From: Paludibacteraceae bacterium
GTDB lineage: Bacteria > Bacteroidota > Bacteroidia > Bacteroidales > Paludibacteraceae
Direction: 5' to 3'
Length of the DNA stretch: 64,000 nt
NCBI GenBank assembly: GCA_017546705.1
Contig: JAFYSB010000001.1
Location: forward strand, 16,777-80,776
Shown here: positions 53,580-60,584 of the stretch, in pieces
Position numbering within the stretch: the stretch's first letter is position 1
Layout: every line of letters starts with the position of its first letter
Translations under genes and position numbers: made by a program
Notes under the pieces: model-generated
What the model saw: only the letters and a program-made list of their open reading frames with translations
Told to the model about the DNA's origin: nothing
Database searches by the model: none

Positions 53580-55106
53580 ATGAAAAAAACTATCTTCCTT
53601 ACTGGTGCTACTGGCACCATGGGCTACGCAGGTATGACAGAGATCCTGCGCTATCCAGAGAAATACCACTTGCGTATCTTGGCTCGTCCAAGCGCTAAAA
53701 ACAAAGAGAAACTTGCACCTTTTGCTGACAAAGTAGAAATCATATGGGGCGATCTTACCAACTACGATGATATCCTTCGTGGTGTAACAGGCGCCGATAT
53801 CGTACTCCACGTAGGTGGTATGGTATCACCACAAGCAGACTATCGTCCTAAGGCAACTCTCCGCACCAATATATCCGCAGCCACCAATATCCGCGATGCG
53901 GTCCTTGCACAACCAGAAGATAAGCAACCTAAAGTGGTGTATATCGGTAGTGTAGCTCAGATGGGTGACCGCCGTGAGCCATTGCACTGGGGACGCGCTG
54001 GTGACCCAATATGCGTGTCAGCGTATGACCACTACGGTTTGACCAAAGCACAAGCAGAGCGCATCATCACCAATTCGCCTATCAAACAATGGGTTGCACT
54101 TCGTCAGTCGGGTATTCTCTACCCAGCTATCTTGAAGAACTACGACCCAATCATGTTCCATGTGCCTATCCGAGGTGTGTTGGAATGGGCAACTGTAGAA
54201 GATAGTGGACGCCTTCTTGAGCGTGTCTGCCGCGACGAAGTGCCAGAGGAGTTCTGGAAAAACTACTACAATATCGGCTCTGGTCAAGAGTACCGCATCA
54301 GCAACTACGAGTTTGAGTGCCTGCTTCTTGATGCCATCGGTTGCCCTCGCCCAGAGAAGATATTCAACGCCAACTGGTTCACCACCCGCAATTTCCACGG
54401 CATGTGGTATATTGATGGCGACCGCCTAGAGAACTATCTCCACTTCCGTGAGAACATGCCTGTGAAGGATTATTTCAAGAAGATGGCAAAGGACAAATCC
54501 GTGCCTGCGGGTATTCGCTTTGCGGCTAAGACCAAGATTGCGAAGTTGTTCCCTCGCTGCGTGAAACTCGCTATGTACGCTATGGCGATGTCGAAGGAGC
54601 ATGGTACACAATGGTGGATCAAGAATAACCAAACCCAACGCATCAGCGCATATTATGGCACATTGGAGGCATATAAGGCTATTCCAGACTGGAAGCACAC
54701 CGACATCTCACACAATAGCGAGGAATATGTGTTACTCGACCACGGCTATGATGAGCAAAAGCCAAAGGCTTTGTTTACCATCGAGGACATGCAAAAAGCA
54801 GCAGCTTTCCGTGGCGGCAAATGCCTATCAACTGAGATGGTACAAGGTGATTGGGATACTCCATTGGAGTGGGAATGCGCTGAAGGTCACAAGTTTACCG
54901 CTACTCCACGATTGGTATTGCTAGGCGGTCACTGGTGTGAGGAATGCATGCCTTATCCTTATGCTGGAGAGACGAACGCCCGTCCATGGCAATGGGATAA
55001 GGTGGCTAAGAAAAACCCATTCTTTGCACAACTTTGGGCGCCACTCCACGACGAGAACGAGGATAATGTCTATGGTCCAGAGGTATTTGACGGCTGGGAA
55101 AAATAA
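53580..55106 (+). CDS. Extended SDR (NAD-dependent epimerase/dehydratase) with extra C-terminal zinc-ribbon-like region
   Basis: The 508-aa protein begins with a Rossmann dinucleotide motif FLTGATGTMGYAG and continues with VEIIWGDLTN and VVYIGSVAQM. The catalytic YxxxK is likely YDHYGLTKAQAE (Tyr and Lys in YGLTK). About 150 residues beyond the usual SDR end contain WECAEGHKFTATP and GGHWCEECMPYP, two Cys/His pairs suited to zinc. No signal peptide, so cytoplasmic. Its metabolic substrate is unknown. ATG 53580 follows the promoter and hairpin leader by 44 bp. The gene is monocistronic. Confidence 0.82.
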   Translation: MKKTIFLTGATGTMGYAGMTEILRYPEKYHLRILARPSAKNKEKLAPFADKVEIIWGDLTNYDDILRGVTGADIVLHVGGMVSPQADYRPKATLRTNISAATNIRDAVLAQPEDKQPKVVYIGSVAQMGDRREPLHWGRAGDPICVSAYDHYGLTKAQAERIITNSPIKQWVALRQSGILYPAILKNYDPIMFHVPIRGVLEWATVEDSGRLLERVCRDEVPEEFWKNYYNIGSGQEYRISNYEFECLLLDAIGCPRPEKIFNANWFTTRNFHGMWYIDGDRLENYLHFRENMPVKDYFKKMAKDKSVPAGIRFAAKTKIAKLFPRCVKLAMYAMAMSKEHGTQWWIKNNQTQRISAYYGTLEAYKAIPDWKHTDISHNSEEYVLLDHGYDEQKPKALFTIEDMQKAAAFRGGKCLSTEMVQGDWDTPLEWECAEGHKFTATPRLVLLGGHWCEECMPYPYAGETNARPWQWDKVAKKNPFFAQLWAPLHDENEDNVYGPEVFDGWEK

Positions 55107-55168
55107 TCGTTCAAGGCGAAAGCTGAGATAAGAAGTAATCGTTCAAGGCGAATACGAGGTAAGAAATA
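55105..55168 (+). repeat. Two tandem 32-bp repeats after the SDR gene
   Basis: A 32-bp unit starting AATCGTTCAAGGCGAA occurs at 55105-55136 and again at 55137-55168 with several changes in its second half. It begins in the stop codon of the gene. No function is visible. Confidence 0.75.
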
Positions 55169-55194
55169 ATTGCACCTATCAAACCTTCATATCC

Positions 55195-55230
55195 GAGAGT
55201 GTGTCAAGAATTGGACACACTCTCTTTTTT
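55195..55230 (+). terminator. Intrinsic terminator of the SDR gene
   Basis: GAGAGTGTGTC (55195-55205) pairs perfectly with GACACACTCTC (55214-55224) around an 8-base loop, then a run of T to 55230. This is a classical rho-independent terminator. Confidence 0.92.
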
Positions 55231-55275
55231 ATCAGTATTAAATTTGGGGGTAGAAGTGATTTTTTGCAAAATAAA

Positions 55276-55307
55276 TTTGCGGGATAGCGGATTTTGTTGT
55301 ACCTTTG
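55276..55307 (+). promoter_or_regulatory. Bacteroidota-type promoter for the thiamin receptor gene
   Basis: TTTG 55276-55279, a 20-bp spacer and TACCTTTG 55300-55307. Transcription would begin about 40 nt before the riboswitch. Confidence 0.78.
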
Positions 55308-55351
55308 CAGCGCTTTTCTGAGGGAGAAGCATGTAAACATAATTATTAACA

Positions 55352-55429
55352 CATTTGGGGTGCCTCACTTTTAGGCTGAGATTCATACCCATAGAACCTG
55401 CACAGGTAATTCTGTAGAGGGAACAAATG
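55352..55429 (+). promoter_or_regulatory. TPP riboswitch (THI element)
   Basis: The conserved core is plain: GGGGTGCC (55357-55364), GGCTGAG (55374-55380), ACCC followed by GAACCTG and ACAGGTAAT, then GTAGAGGGAA. Helix P1 is CATTTG (55352-55357) with CAAATG (55424-55429), so the TonB receptor start codon ATG (55427-55429) is its 3' strand. Binding of thiamin pyrophosphate should lock the start codon in P1, giving translational repression. The aptamer is the standard one; control through the start codon is inference. Confidence 0.92.
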
Positions 55430-57649
55430 AAAAAATCAATCTTTTTGGCGGCTTACGTAGCTGCCTCAGGTGTTGCGTTTGCCAACACCGACACCCTTAC
55501 CTTCGTTCGCGAGTTGGACGAAGTAGTCGTTAACGCGCCTGTAGCGCAAGTCACTAACAACCACACCACGCTCAACAACGAGCAGTTGAATCAGAGCAAC
55601 GCGGGGCAAAATCTGCCGTTCTTACTCGCTTCTACGCCCGCTCTGATTGCCACCAGCGATGACGGACTAGGAATAGGCTATACCTATTTCCGTATTCGTG
55701 GCACGGACCATACACGTATCAACATGACACTCAACGATGTGCCGCTCAACGACAGCGAAAGTCAGACTGTCTTTTGGGTGAATATGACAGATATGGCCAG
55801 TAGCATGTCCTCCATCAATGTGCAACGCGGCGTAGGCACTTCTATTAATGGAACCTCTTCTTTTGGAGCAAGTGTAAATATGCAAACAGGTGAAAATGAT
55901 ACACTTAGCCATTACACTATTGCTTTCAACGGCGGTATGTATAATACTTTCCGCGAGATGGTTAGTGCGCATATCGCTCTGCCTAGTCATTGGCAAGCAA
56001 ATGCAAGATTCTCCAAGGTCAATTCCGATGGTTTTCTTTACCGCACAGCCTCCGACCTGTATTCTTACTATGGTGATTTGGGTTGGTATGGCAATCGTAC
56101 ACAGGTCGTTGCGCGGTTTTTTGGCGGTAGCGAAAAGACAGGTATGGGTTGGGATGGTGTGGATTACAATACCGCTTATGGTATTGGTGGAGCAGATCGT
56201 CGTTACAATCCTGCTGGCGAATACACTACCATCTCAGCAGATGGTTCGGATTCCACAGCCTATTACCTAAACCAAACAGACAATTACGCACAACAGCATG
56301 CGCAATTATCTATCAATCATCACTTTACTCCACAATGGTCATTATCCGCTACTGCCCATTACACCCATGGCGCAGGTTACTATGAGCAATACAAGCGCAA
56401 GAAACTATCCTACTGGGGATTACCCTACTCGCACAAAGCTTATGGCATGTATCGCAAGCACCTCAACAATCACTTCTTTGGCGGAGTACTTTCTGCAAAA
56501 TATGTATCCGAAGCAATTGATTTACAATTTGGTGGTGCTGCCAACCACTATCTAGGTGACCACTTTGGTACGCTCAATTACCTCGAAGATACACTCGTTT
56601 TGCCAATCAATCATGAGTACTACCGCAACGATGCCCACAAGACGGATGCCAACATCTATGTCAAAGCCAATTGGCGCATTATCAACCGCGCACAGGAGAA
56701 ACTTTCACTATATGCCGATCTGCAATACCGCTATGTGCGTTACGAACGTAATGGTATGAACGATGAAGATATGACCGAATGGCCACTCAAAGTGGACTTT
56801 CATTTCTTCAATCCTAAAGCGGGATTGACCTATCAAAATCGTGGACACTTGCTCTCTGCTTCCTTCGCCATCGCCAATCGAGAACCTAGTCGAAATAACT
56901 ACAAAGAGAATGTGGTATTTGATTCATCTACAAACACTTATGCGGGATTGCCACATGCAGAGAGATTGTATGACTACGAACTAGGATACACCTATTCCCA
57001 TCCACGTTTTGCAGTCGGAGCAAATCTTTATTTGATGGACTACGACAACCAGCTTGTGCTTACTGGCGAGTACAACGATGTGGGTGCCTACAAGACGAAG
57101 AATGTCAAAGACTCCTACCGCATGGGAGCAGAGATCACAGCAGGCGTAAAGATCACAGATTGGCTGCGTTGGGATATGAATGTAGTGGCATCGCGCAACA
57201 AGATTCTCAACTACCATCAATACATCGACCTTTATGACGATCAAGACAACTGGAATTGGGTAGGGCAGGATTCTGTGGTAGGTACTACCACCATTGCCTT
57301 CTCGCCTTCGATTACAGCCATGTCGCTCTTCACCTTTGATATAGCTGGATTTACTGCCACCGTACAGACAAATGTGGTAGGCAAACAATACCTCGATAAT
57401 ACCGAGGACGAGAACGCGATGCTTCGTGCGTATTCTACCACGAATCTCAATCTCCAATACCAGCTACCAATAGCCAATAGCCAATGCCCTGACATCCGCC
57501 TTTTGTGCCAAATCAACAATATCTTCAATGCCAAGTATGCCAACAATGGTGGTGCCGAGGCAAGTCGATTCATGGACGATAGCCGTTGCTGTTGGTATTA
57601 CGCCCAAGCTGGTATCAATGTCCACGCGGGATTTGTGGTAGAGTTTTAA
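55427..57649 (+). CDS. TonB-dependent outer-membrane receptor, TPP-regulated (thiamin uptake likely)
   Basis: The 740-aa receptor has a signal peptide (SIFLAAYVAASGVAFA), a TonB box DEVVVNAPV (about 30-40), a plug domain with FRIRGTDHTRINMTLNDVP and INVQRGVG, and a 22-strand barrel ending INVHAGFVVEF. Unlike SusC it has no carboxypeptidase-like N-terminal domain. Control by the TPP riboswitch, as known for OMP-thi receptors in Bacteroidota, points to import of thiamin or its phosphates. No inner-membrane PnuT or thiamin synthesis genes are next to it. A three-unit heptamer array at 57467-57487 lies in one of the last strands. Confidence 0.9.
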   Translation: MKKSIFLAAYVAASGVAFANTDTLTFVRELDEVVVNAPVAQVTNNHTTLNNEQLNQSNAGQNLPFLLASTPALIATSDDGLGIGYTYFRIRGTDHTRINMTLNDVPLNDSESQTVFWVNMTDMASSMSSINVQRGVGTSINGTSSFGASVNMQTGENDTLSHYTIAFNGGMYNTFREMVSAHIALPSHWQANARFSKVNSDGFLYRTASDLYSYYGDLGWYGNRTQVVARFFGGSEKTGMGWDGVDYNTAYGIGGADRRYNPAGEYTTISADGSDSTAYYLNQTDNYAQQHAQLSINHHFTPQWSLSATAHYTHGAGYYEQYKRKKLSYWGLPYSHKAYGMYRKHLNNHFFGGVLSAKYVSEAIDLQFGGAANHYLGDHFGTLNYLEDTLVLPINHEYYRNDAHKTDANIYVKANWRIINRAQEKLSLYADLQYRYVRYERNGMNDEDMTEWPLKVDFHFFNPKAGLTYQNRGHLLSASFAIANREPSRNNYKENVVFDSSTNTYAGLPHAERLYDYELGYTYSHPRFAVGANLYLMDYDNQLVLTGEYNDVGAYKTKNVKDSYRMGAEITAGVKITDWLRWDMNVVASRNKILNYHQYIDLYDDQDNWNWVGQDSVVGTTTIAFSPSITAMSLFTFDIAGFTATVQTNVVGKQYLDNTEDENAMLRAYSTTNLNLQYQLPIANSQCPDIRLLCQINNIFNAKYANNGGAEASRFMDDSRCCWYYAQAGINVHAGFVVEF
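57467..57487 (+). repeat. Heptamer array in the thiamin receptor gene, 3 units
   Basis: Units CCAATAG, CCAATAG, CCAATGC at 57467, 57474 and 57481. They encode the segment LPIANSQCP in the barrel. Confidence 0.65.
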
Positions 57650-57651
57650 AC

Positions 57652-59508
57652 TTAAAGTTTCACACGTAAAAGTGCGTGCACATCCGTGCGCGTACTTTTT
57701 TTATCGTGCTCCATTGCCCATGCGCGCTGGTAAATAGTCTCGCTTACCCGCAGATACAGCGAAAAAGTATCGTTAATCTTATACCGCGCATTCAACCAAA
57801 ACCGCCCACCTAATCCATACACAAATGGAATAGCATACGCATACAGCACATCATTTTCGTAAATATATACGCGGTTGTTCCACTCTCTCGCATCAAACGC
57901 TTGTGCCCTCAACTGCAATACGATTGGCACTTCCGAAAACCGATATTCCACGTCTTGCAACACCGACCAACCATATGTCCACGCTCCTTTTGCCTGCACC
58001 ATATTGCCATCCGCTTGCGTCTTCATCTTCCATTGACCAAAGTTATATACCATATTCCACCTGAGAGAATAAGTGTCTTTCTCATCCTTGCGTTTTACCC
58101 GAAAACGTGTATGCATTCGGTAGTTTTTCTGTGGTATAAAATCGGCTTGTGCCATGGTCTCAAAGCCTGTTTTCCATACATCGCCGAATGCCGACAACTG
58201 CCAGTTTTTCAATCGATTATATTCTACTCCCAAATATCCGCCATGCTCATCCTTCATCCTCGACCATGAGCACAACGAATTGGCATACACATTATCAAAT
58301 TCAGGCGAATAATACCTGTATATGGCCAACAAATTCAAATCCGATATAGGTCTATACCGCACACCCGTTATCACGCCCACTCCCCATGTATTTCCATGAC
58401 TTGTTGCCACTTCACCCCAAATATCCACCTTACCCATATTCCACCTCGCATTCACACCCATCACTCCGCTCACATCTCGCCCTTTTACCTCTAAACTATA
58501 GCTCGCTTGCGAGCGTTCTCTAAACTGCGACGAAGTCGCCTCTATAGTCTCCACCGCCGTTATTCCCACTTTCAGCCGATTCCATCGACCTGTTGCATTC
58601 ACTCCCACCACATGATTCCACGCTTCCTCTTTGCCTTTGCGCAACGAATAAAACGCACTCACATCGGCCCACCGGCTCACTCTTGCTGTCGCACCAACAC
58701 CATGAAAATAATGATAACTATCGCCTACCGAACTATATTTCTTCAACCCTTCATCCGTCGTAGCAGTTGACTGAATATAGGCAATTTTTCCTCGTTTGAA
58801 CGGGCTACCAACCACCAATCCATAACCAAAACTCGCCTGATAATTGCCGGCTACAACAGTTTTCATAGGTCCAATATCCTTCAGTTGAATGTATCCTCCA
58901 TAATCCCATCTCTCGCCTTCTTGCCTTATCGCCTCATCACCTTGTCGCCTCAATACACTCACACCCGCCTGTACACGATTTCGATAATTAAACCGATACC
59001 TCAGTTTCCCATACATCGGATCACCCTCAAAATCCTCGATATTTCGTGCATCCATTCTCAGCGTCATCTCATGCTTTGCATAGTGAAACACCTCCCTAAA
59101 ATACATTTTCTTACCTCCTGAACTCCTAAACTCCTGAACTTCTAAACTATCCACCCTAACAAATGGCAACAAATTCCGTATCTCATAATCCTTTAGACAA
59201 TCAATCAGTTGCAATTCATATATCTCCTTAAAACCATGCTCATATTGATACATCAAAATGGCATCAATCTGCTCGTCGCTCAAGAACATCAACTCTGCCA
59301 ACTCGTCTGCGTTTGTATGATTCAAATCGATAGGATTCGCAGCTATATTCATCAACTGTTCTTGCACATCCTCTTGCAATATTTCATCCTCTTCAGAAAG
59401 TTGGTTGTAGATATCTTCTAATACATCTTCTATTGCTACACTCTGACCATGCATAGCCAATACCACACACAGCCCTACCAACGACAATATCCATCTAATT
59501 CCTTGCAT
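57652..59508 (-). CDS. Secreted helix-hairpin-helix/outer-membrane beta-barrel protein
   Basis: The 618-aa protein has a signal peptide (IRWILSLVGLCVVLAMHGQ). HHH motifs follow at about 55-120 (NPIDLNHTNADELAELMFLS and YQYEHGFKEIYELQLIDCL), then a long barrel-like region of alternating residues to the aromatic C-terminus RTDVHALLRVKL. HHH-plus-barrel proteins are common in Bacteroidota with no known function; the HHH suggests DNA binding or ComEA-like uptake. It is convergent with the thiamin receptor (2-bp gap). Two octamer arrays, 58914-58953 and 59117-59148, encode QGDEAIRQEGE-like and DSLEVQEFRSSG segments. Confidence 0.75.
   Translation of the reverse strand: MQGIRWILSLVGLCVVLAMHGQSVAIEDVLEDIYNQLSEEDEILQEDVQEQLMNIAANPIDLNHTNADELAELMFLSDEQIDAILMYQYEHGFKEIYELQLIDCLKDYEIRNLLPFVRVDSLEVQEFRSSGGKKMYFREVFHYAKHEMTLRMDARNIEDFEGDPMYGKLRYRFNYRNRVQAGVSVLRRQGDEAIRQEGERWDYGGYIQLKDIGPMKTVVAGNYQASFGYGLVVGSPFKRGKIAYIQSTATTDEGLKKYSSVGDSYHYFHGVGATARVSRWADVSAFYSLRKGKEEAWNHVVGVNATGRWNRLKVGITAVETIEATSSQFRERSQASYSLEVKGRDVSGVMGVNARWNMGKVDIWGEVATSHGNTWGVGVITGVRYRPISDLNLLAIYRYYSPEFDNVYANSLCSWSRMKDEHGGYLGVEYNRLKNWQLSAFGDVWKTGFETMAQADFIPQKNYRMHTRFRVKRKDEKDTYSLRWNMVYNFGQWKMKTQADGNMVQAKGAWTYGWSVLQDVEYRFSEVPIVLQLRAQAFDAREWNNRVYIYENDVLYAYAIPFVYGLGGRFWLNARYKINDTFSLYLRVSETIYQRAWAMEHDKKSTRTDVHALLRVKL
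58914..58953 (-). repeat. Octamer array in the HHH/barrel gene, 5 units
   Basis: Five 8-bp units on the plus strand (CGCCTTCT, TGCCTTAT, CGCCTCAT, CACCTTGT, CGCCTCAA) starting at 58914. Confidence 0.75.
59117..59148 (-). repeat. Octamer array in the HHH/barrel gene, 4 units
   Basis: Four 8-bp units on the plus strand (CCTGAACT, CCTAAACT, CCTGAACT, TCTAAACT). The unit family recurs at 60541-60564. Confidence 0.8.
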
Positions 59509-59516
59509 TTCACCTG

Positions 59517-59548
59517 CAAAAGTACTAAAAATAACGCAAATATCCCAA
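59517..59548 (-). promoter_or_regulatory. Bacteroidota-type promoter for the HHH/barrel gene
   Basis: Minus strand TTG (59548-59546), a 21-bp spacer and TACTTTTG (59524-59517). Only 8 bp remain before the ATG, so the transcript is leaderless or nearly so. Confidence 0.62.
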
Positions 59549-59563
59549 CAATTGCAAAAAAAT

Positions 59564-59594
59564 TTTGTGTTTACACAAATTTTTAGTATCTTTG
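59564..59594 (+). promoter_or_regulatory. Bacteroidota-type promoter for the flippase-like gene
   Basis: TTTG 59564-59567, a 19-bp spacer and TATCTTTG 59587-59594, with only 8 bp before the ATG at 59603. Divergent from the previous promoter. Confidence 0.72.
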
Positions 59595-59602
59595 CACCCG
59601 AA

Positions 59603-60538
59603 ATGAAACCGAATAAATCATACCTACGTATTTTTAATATGCTGCTTATCTTTGCGGCGTATGGTTATTTGGTCTATCGTCTCACTATTTTCGATGATTA
59701 TTCATCTTTCCTCGCAGCTTTCCAGACTGCTGATGTAGGGCTTTGGCTCACGCTCATTGCTATCCTCCTGCTCATGCCGCTCAATGTGGCTGCCGAGGCG
59801 GGCAAATGGCGCTTGCTGCTCCGCAAGACCGAACCTATGACCATTTGGGGTGCGCAGCGCCAGGTCTATTATGGTTATGTGGGCGCATTCATCACGCCTT
59901 ACCATGCAGGCGACTATCCTGCTCGCGCGATGCTGCTCAAAGACAAGAGTAATTTCTCCGCAGCTGTGGGAGTGGGATTGGTAGGTACCATCGCTTTGCT
60001 AGTAGTGGAGCTCATCTTCGGAGTGCCTGCCACATGGCTCTTCATTAGCTACAATCCGAATATCCCGATGCAGTACTTCGCGGTAGCGTTCATCGTGTTG
60101 GTCTTGCTGCTGAGTTTCTTGCCTCACTTGGTGCGCTATCTCTCGCGTCGCGAGTGGGAAAACACGCAGATGCGCCAGCTCTCCGCAGCCTTGTCGCATA
60201 TGTCGTATCCGCTCTTCATGAAGACCATCGCGTGGTCGATGCTCCGCTATACTATTTGGGCGCTCCAGTTGGCGCTTACCTTGCATTTCTGCGGCGTGGA
60301 TATGACTCCGGTGCAATACATGATTGCCATCCCATTCTACTATATGGTCGTGGCTATCTTCCCATCCCTTCCAGTAATCAACATCGCCATCCGTGGTAGT
60401 TGGTCGCTGCTTATCTTTGGCGTTTTCAGTCAGAATACAGCCGGCATCGCTTTTGCCGTCCTGCTCATCTGGCTCATCAACACCGTCCTGCCAATGCTCA
60501 TAGGCTCCATCCTCTACCGCAACGGCAAAACCAAATAA
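59603..60538 (+). CDS. Flippase-like membrane protein (lysylphosphatidylglycerol synthase transmembrane/UPF0104 family)
   Basis: The 311-aa protein has about eight membrane segments and the family-typical loop AEAGKWRLLLRK plus YYGYVGAFITPYHAGDYPARAMLL. It may move or modify a lipid intermediate; the fused synthase domain of MprF is absent. ATG 59603 is chosen because the promoter ends just upstream. The local base composition looks richer in C and G than nearby genes. It is 46 bp upstream of malQ across an octamer array. Confidence 0.78.
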   Translation: MKPNKSYLRIFNMLLIFAAYGYLVYRLTIFDDYSSFLAAFQTADVGLWLTLIAILLLMPLNVAAEAGKWRLLLRKTEPMTIWGAQRQVYYGYVGAFITPYHAGDYPARAMLLKDKSNFSAAVGVGLVGTIALLVVELIFGVPATWLFISYNPNIPMQYFAVAFIVLVLLLSFLPHLVRYLSRREWENTQMRQLSAALSHMSYPLFMKTIAWSMLRYTIWALQLALTLHFCGVDMTPVQYMIAIPFYYMVVAIFPSLPVINIAIRGSWSLLIFGVFSQNTAGIAFAVLLIWLINTVLPMLIGSILYRNGKTK

Positions 60539-60540
60539 CG

Positions 60541-60564
60541 TCTGAACTTCTAAACTACTGAACT
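60541..60564 (+). repeat. Intergenic octamer array, 3 units
   Basis: TCTGAACT, TCTAAACT, ACTGAACT and a weak fourth unit, between the flippase-like gene and malQ. The same unit type occurs inside the HHH/barrel gene 1.4 kb away. Confidence 0.75.
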
Positions 60565-60584
60565 TTTAAACAAACAACAAACAT

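Noticed and set aside
55105-55168. CRISPR-like 32-bp repeats
   Set aside because: Only two imperfect, directly adjacent copies and no spacer; a simple tandem duplication.
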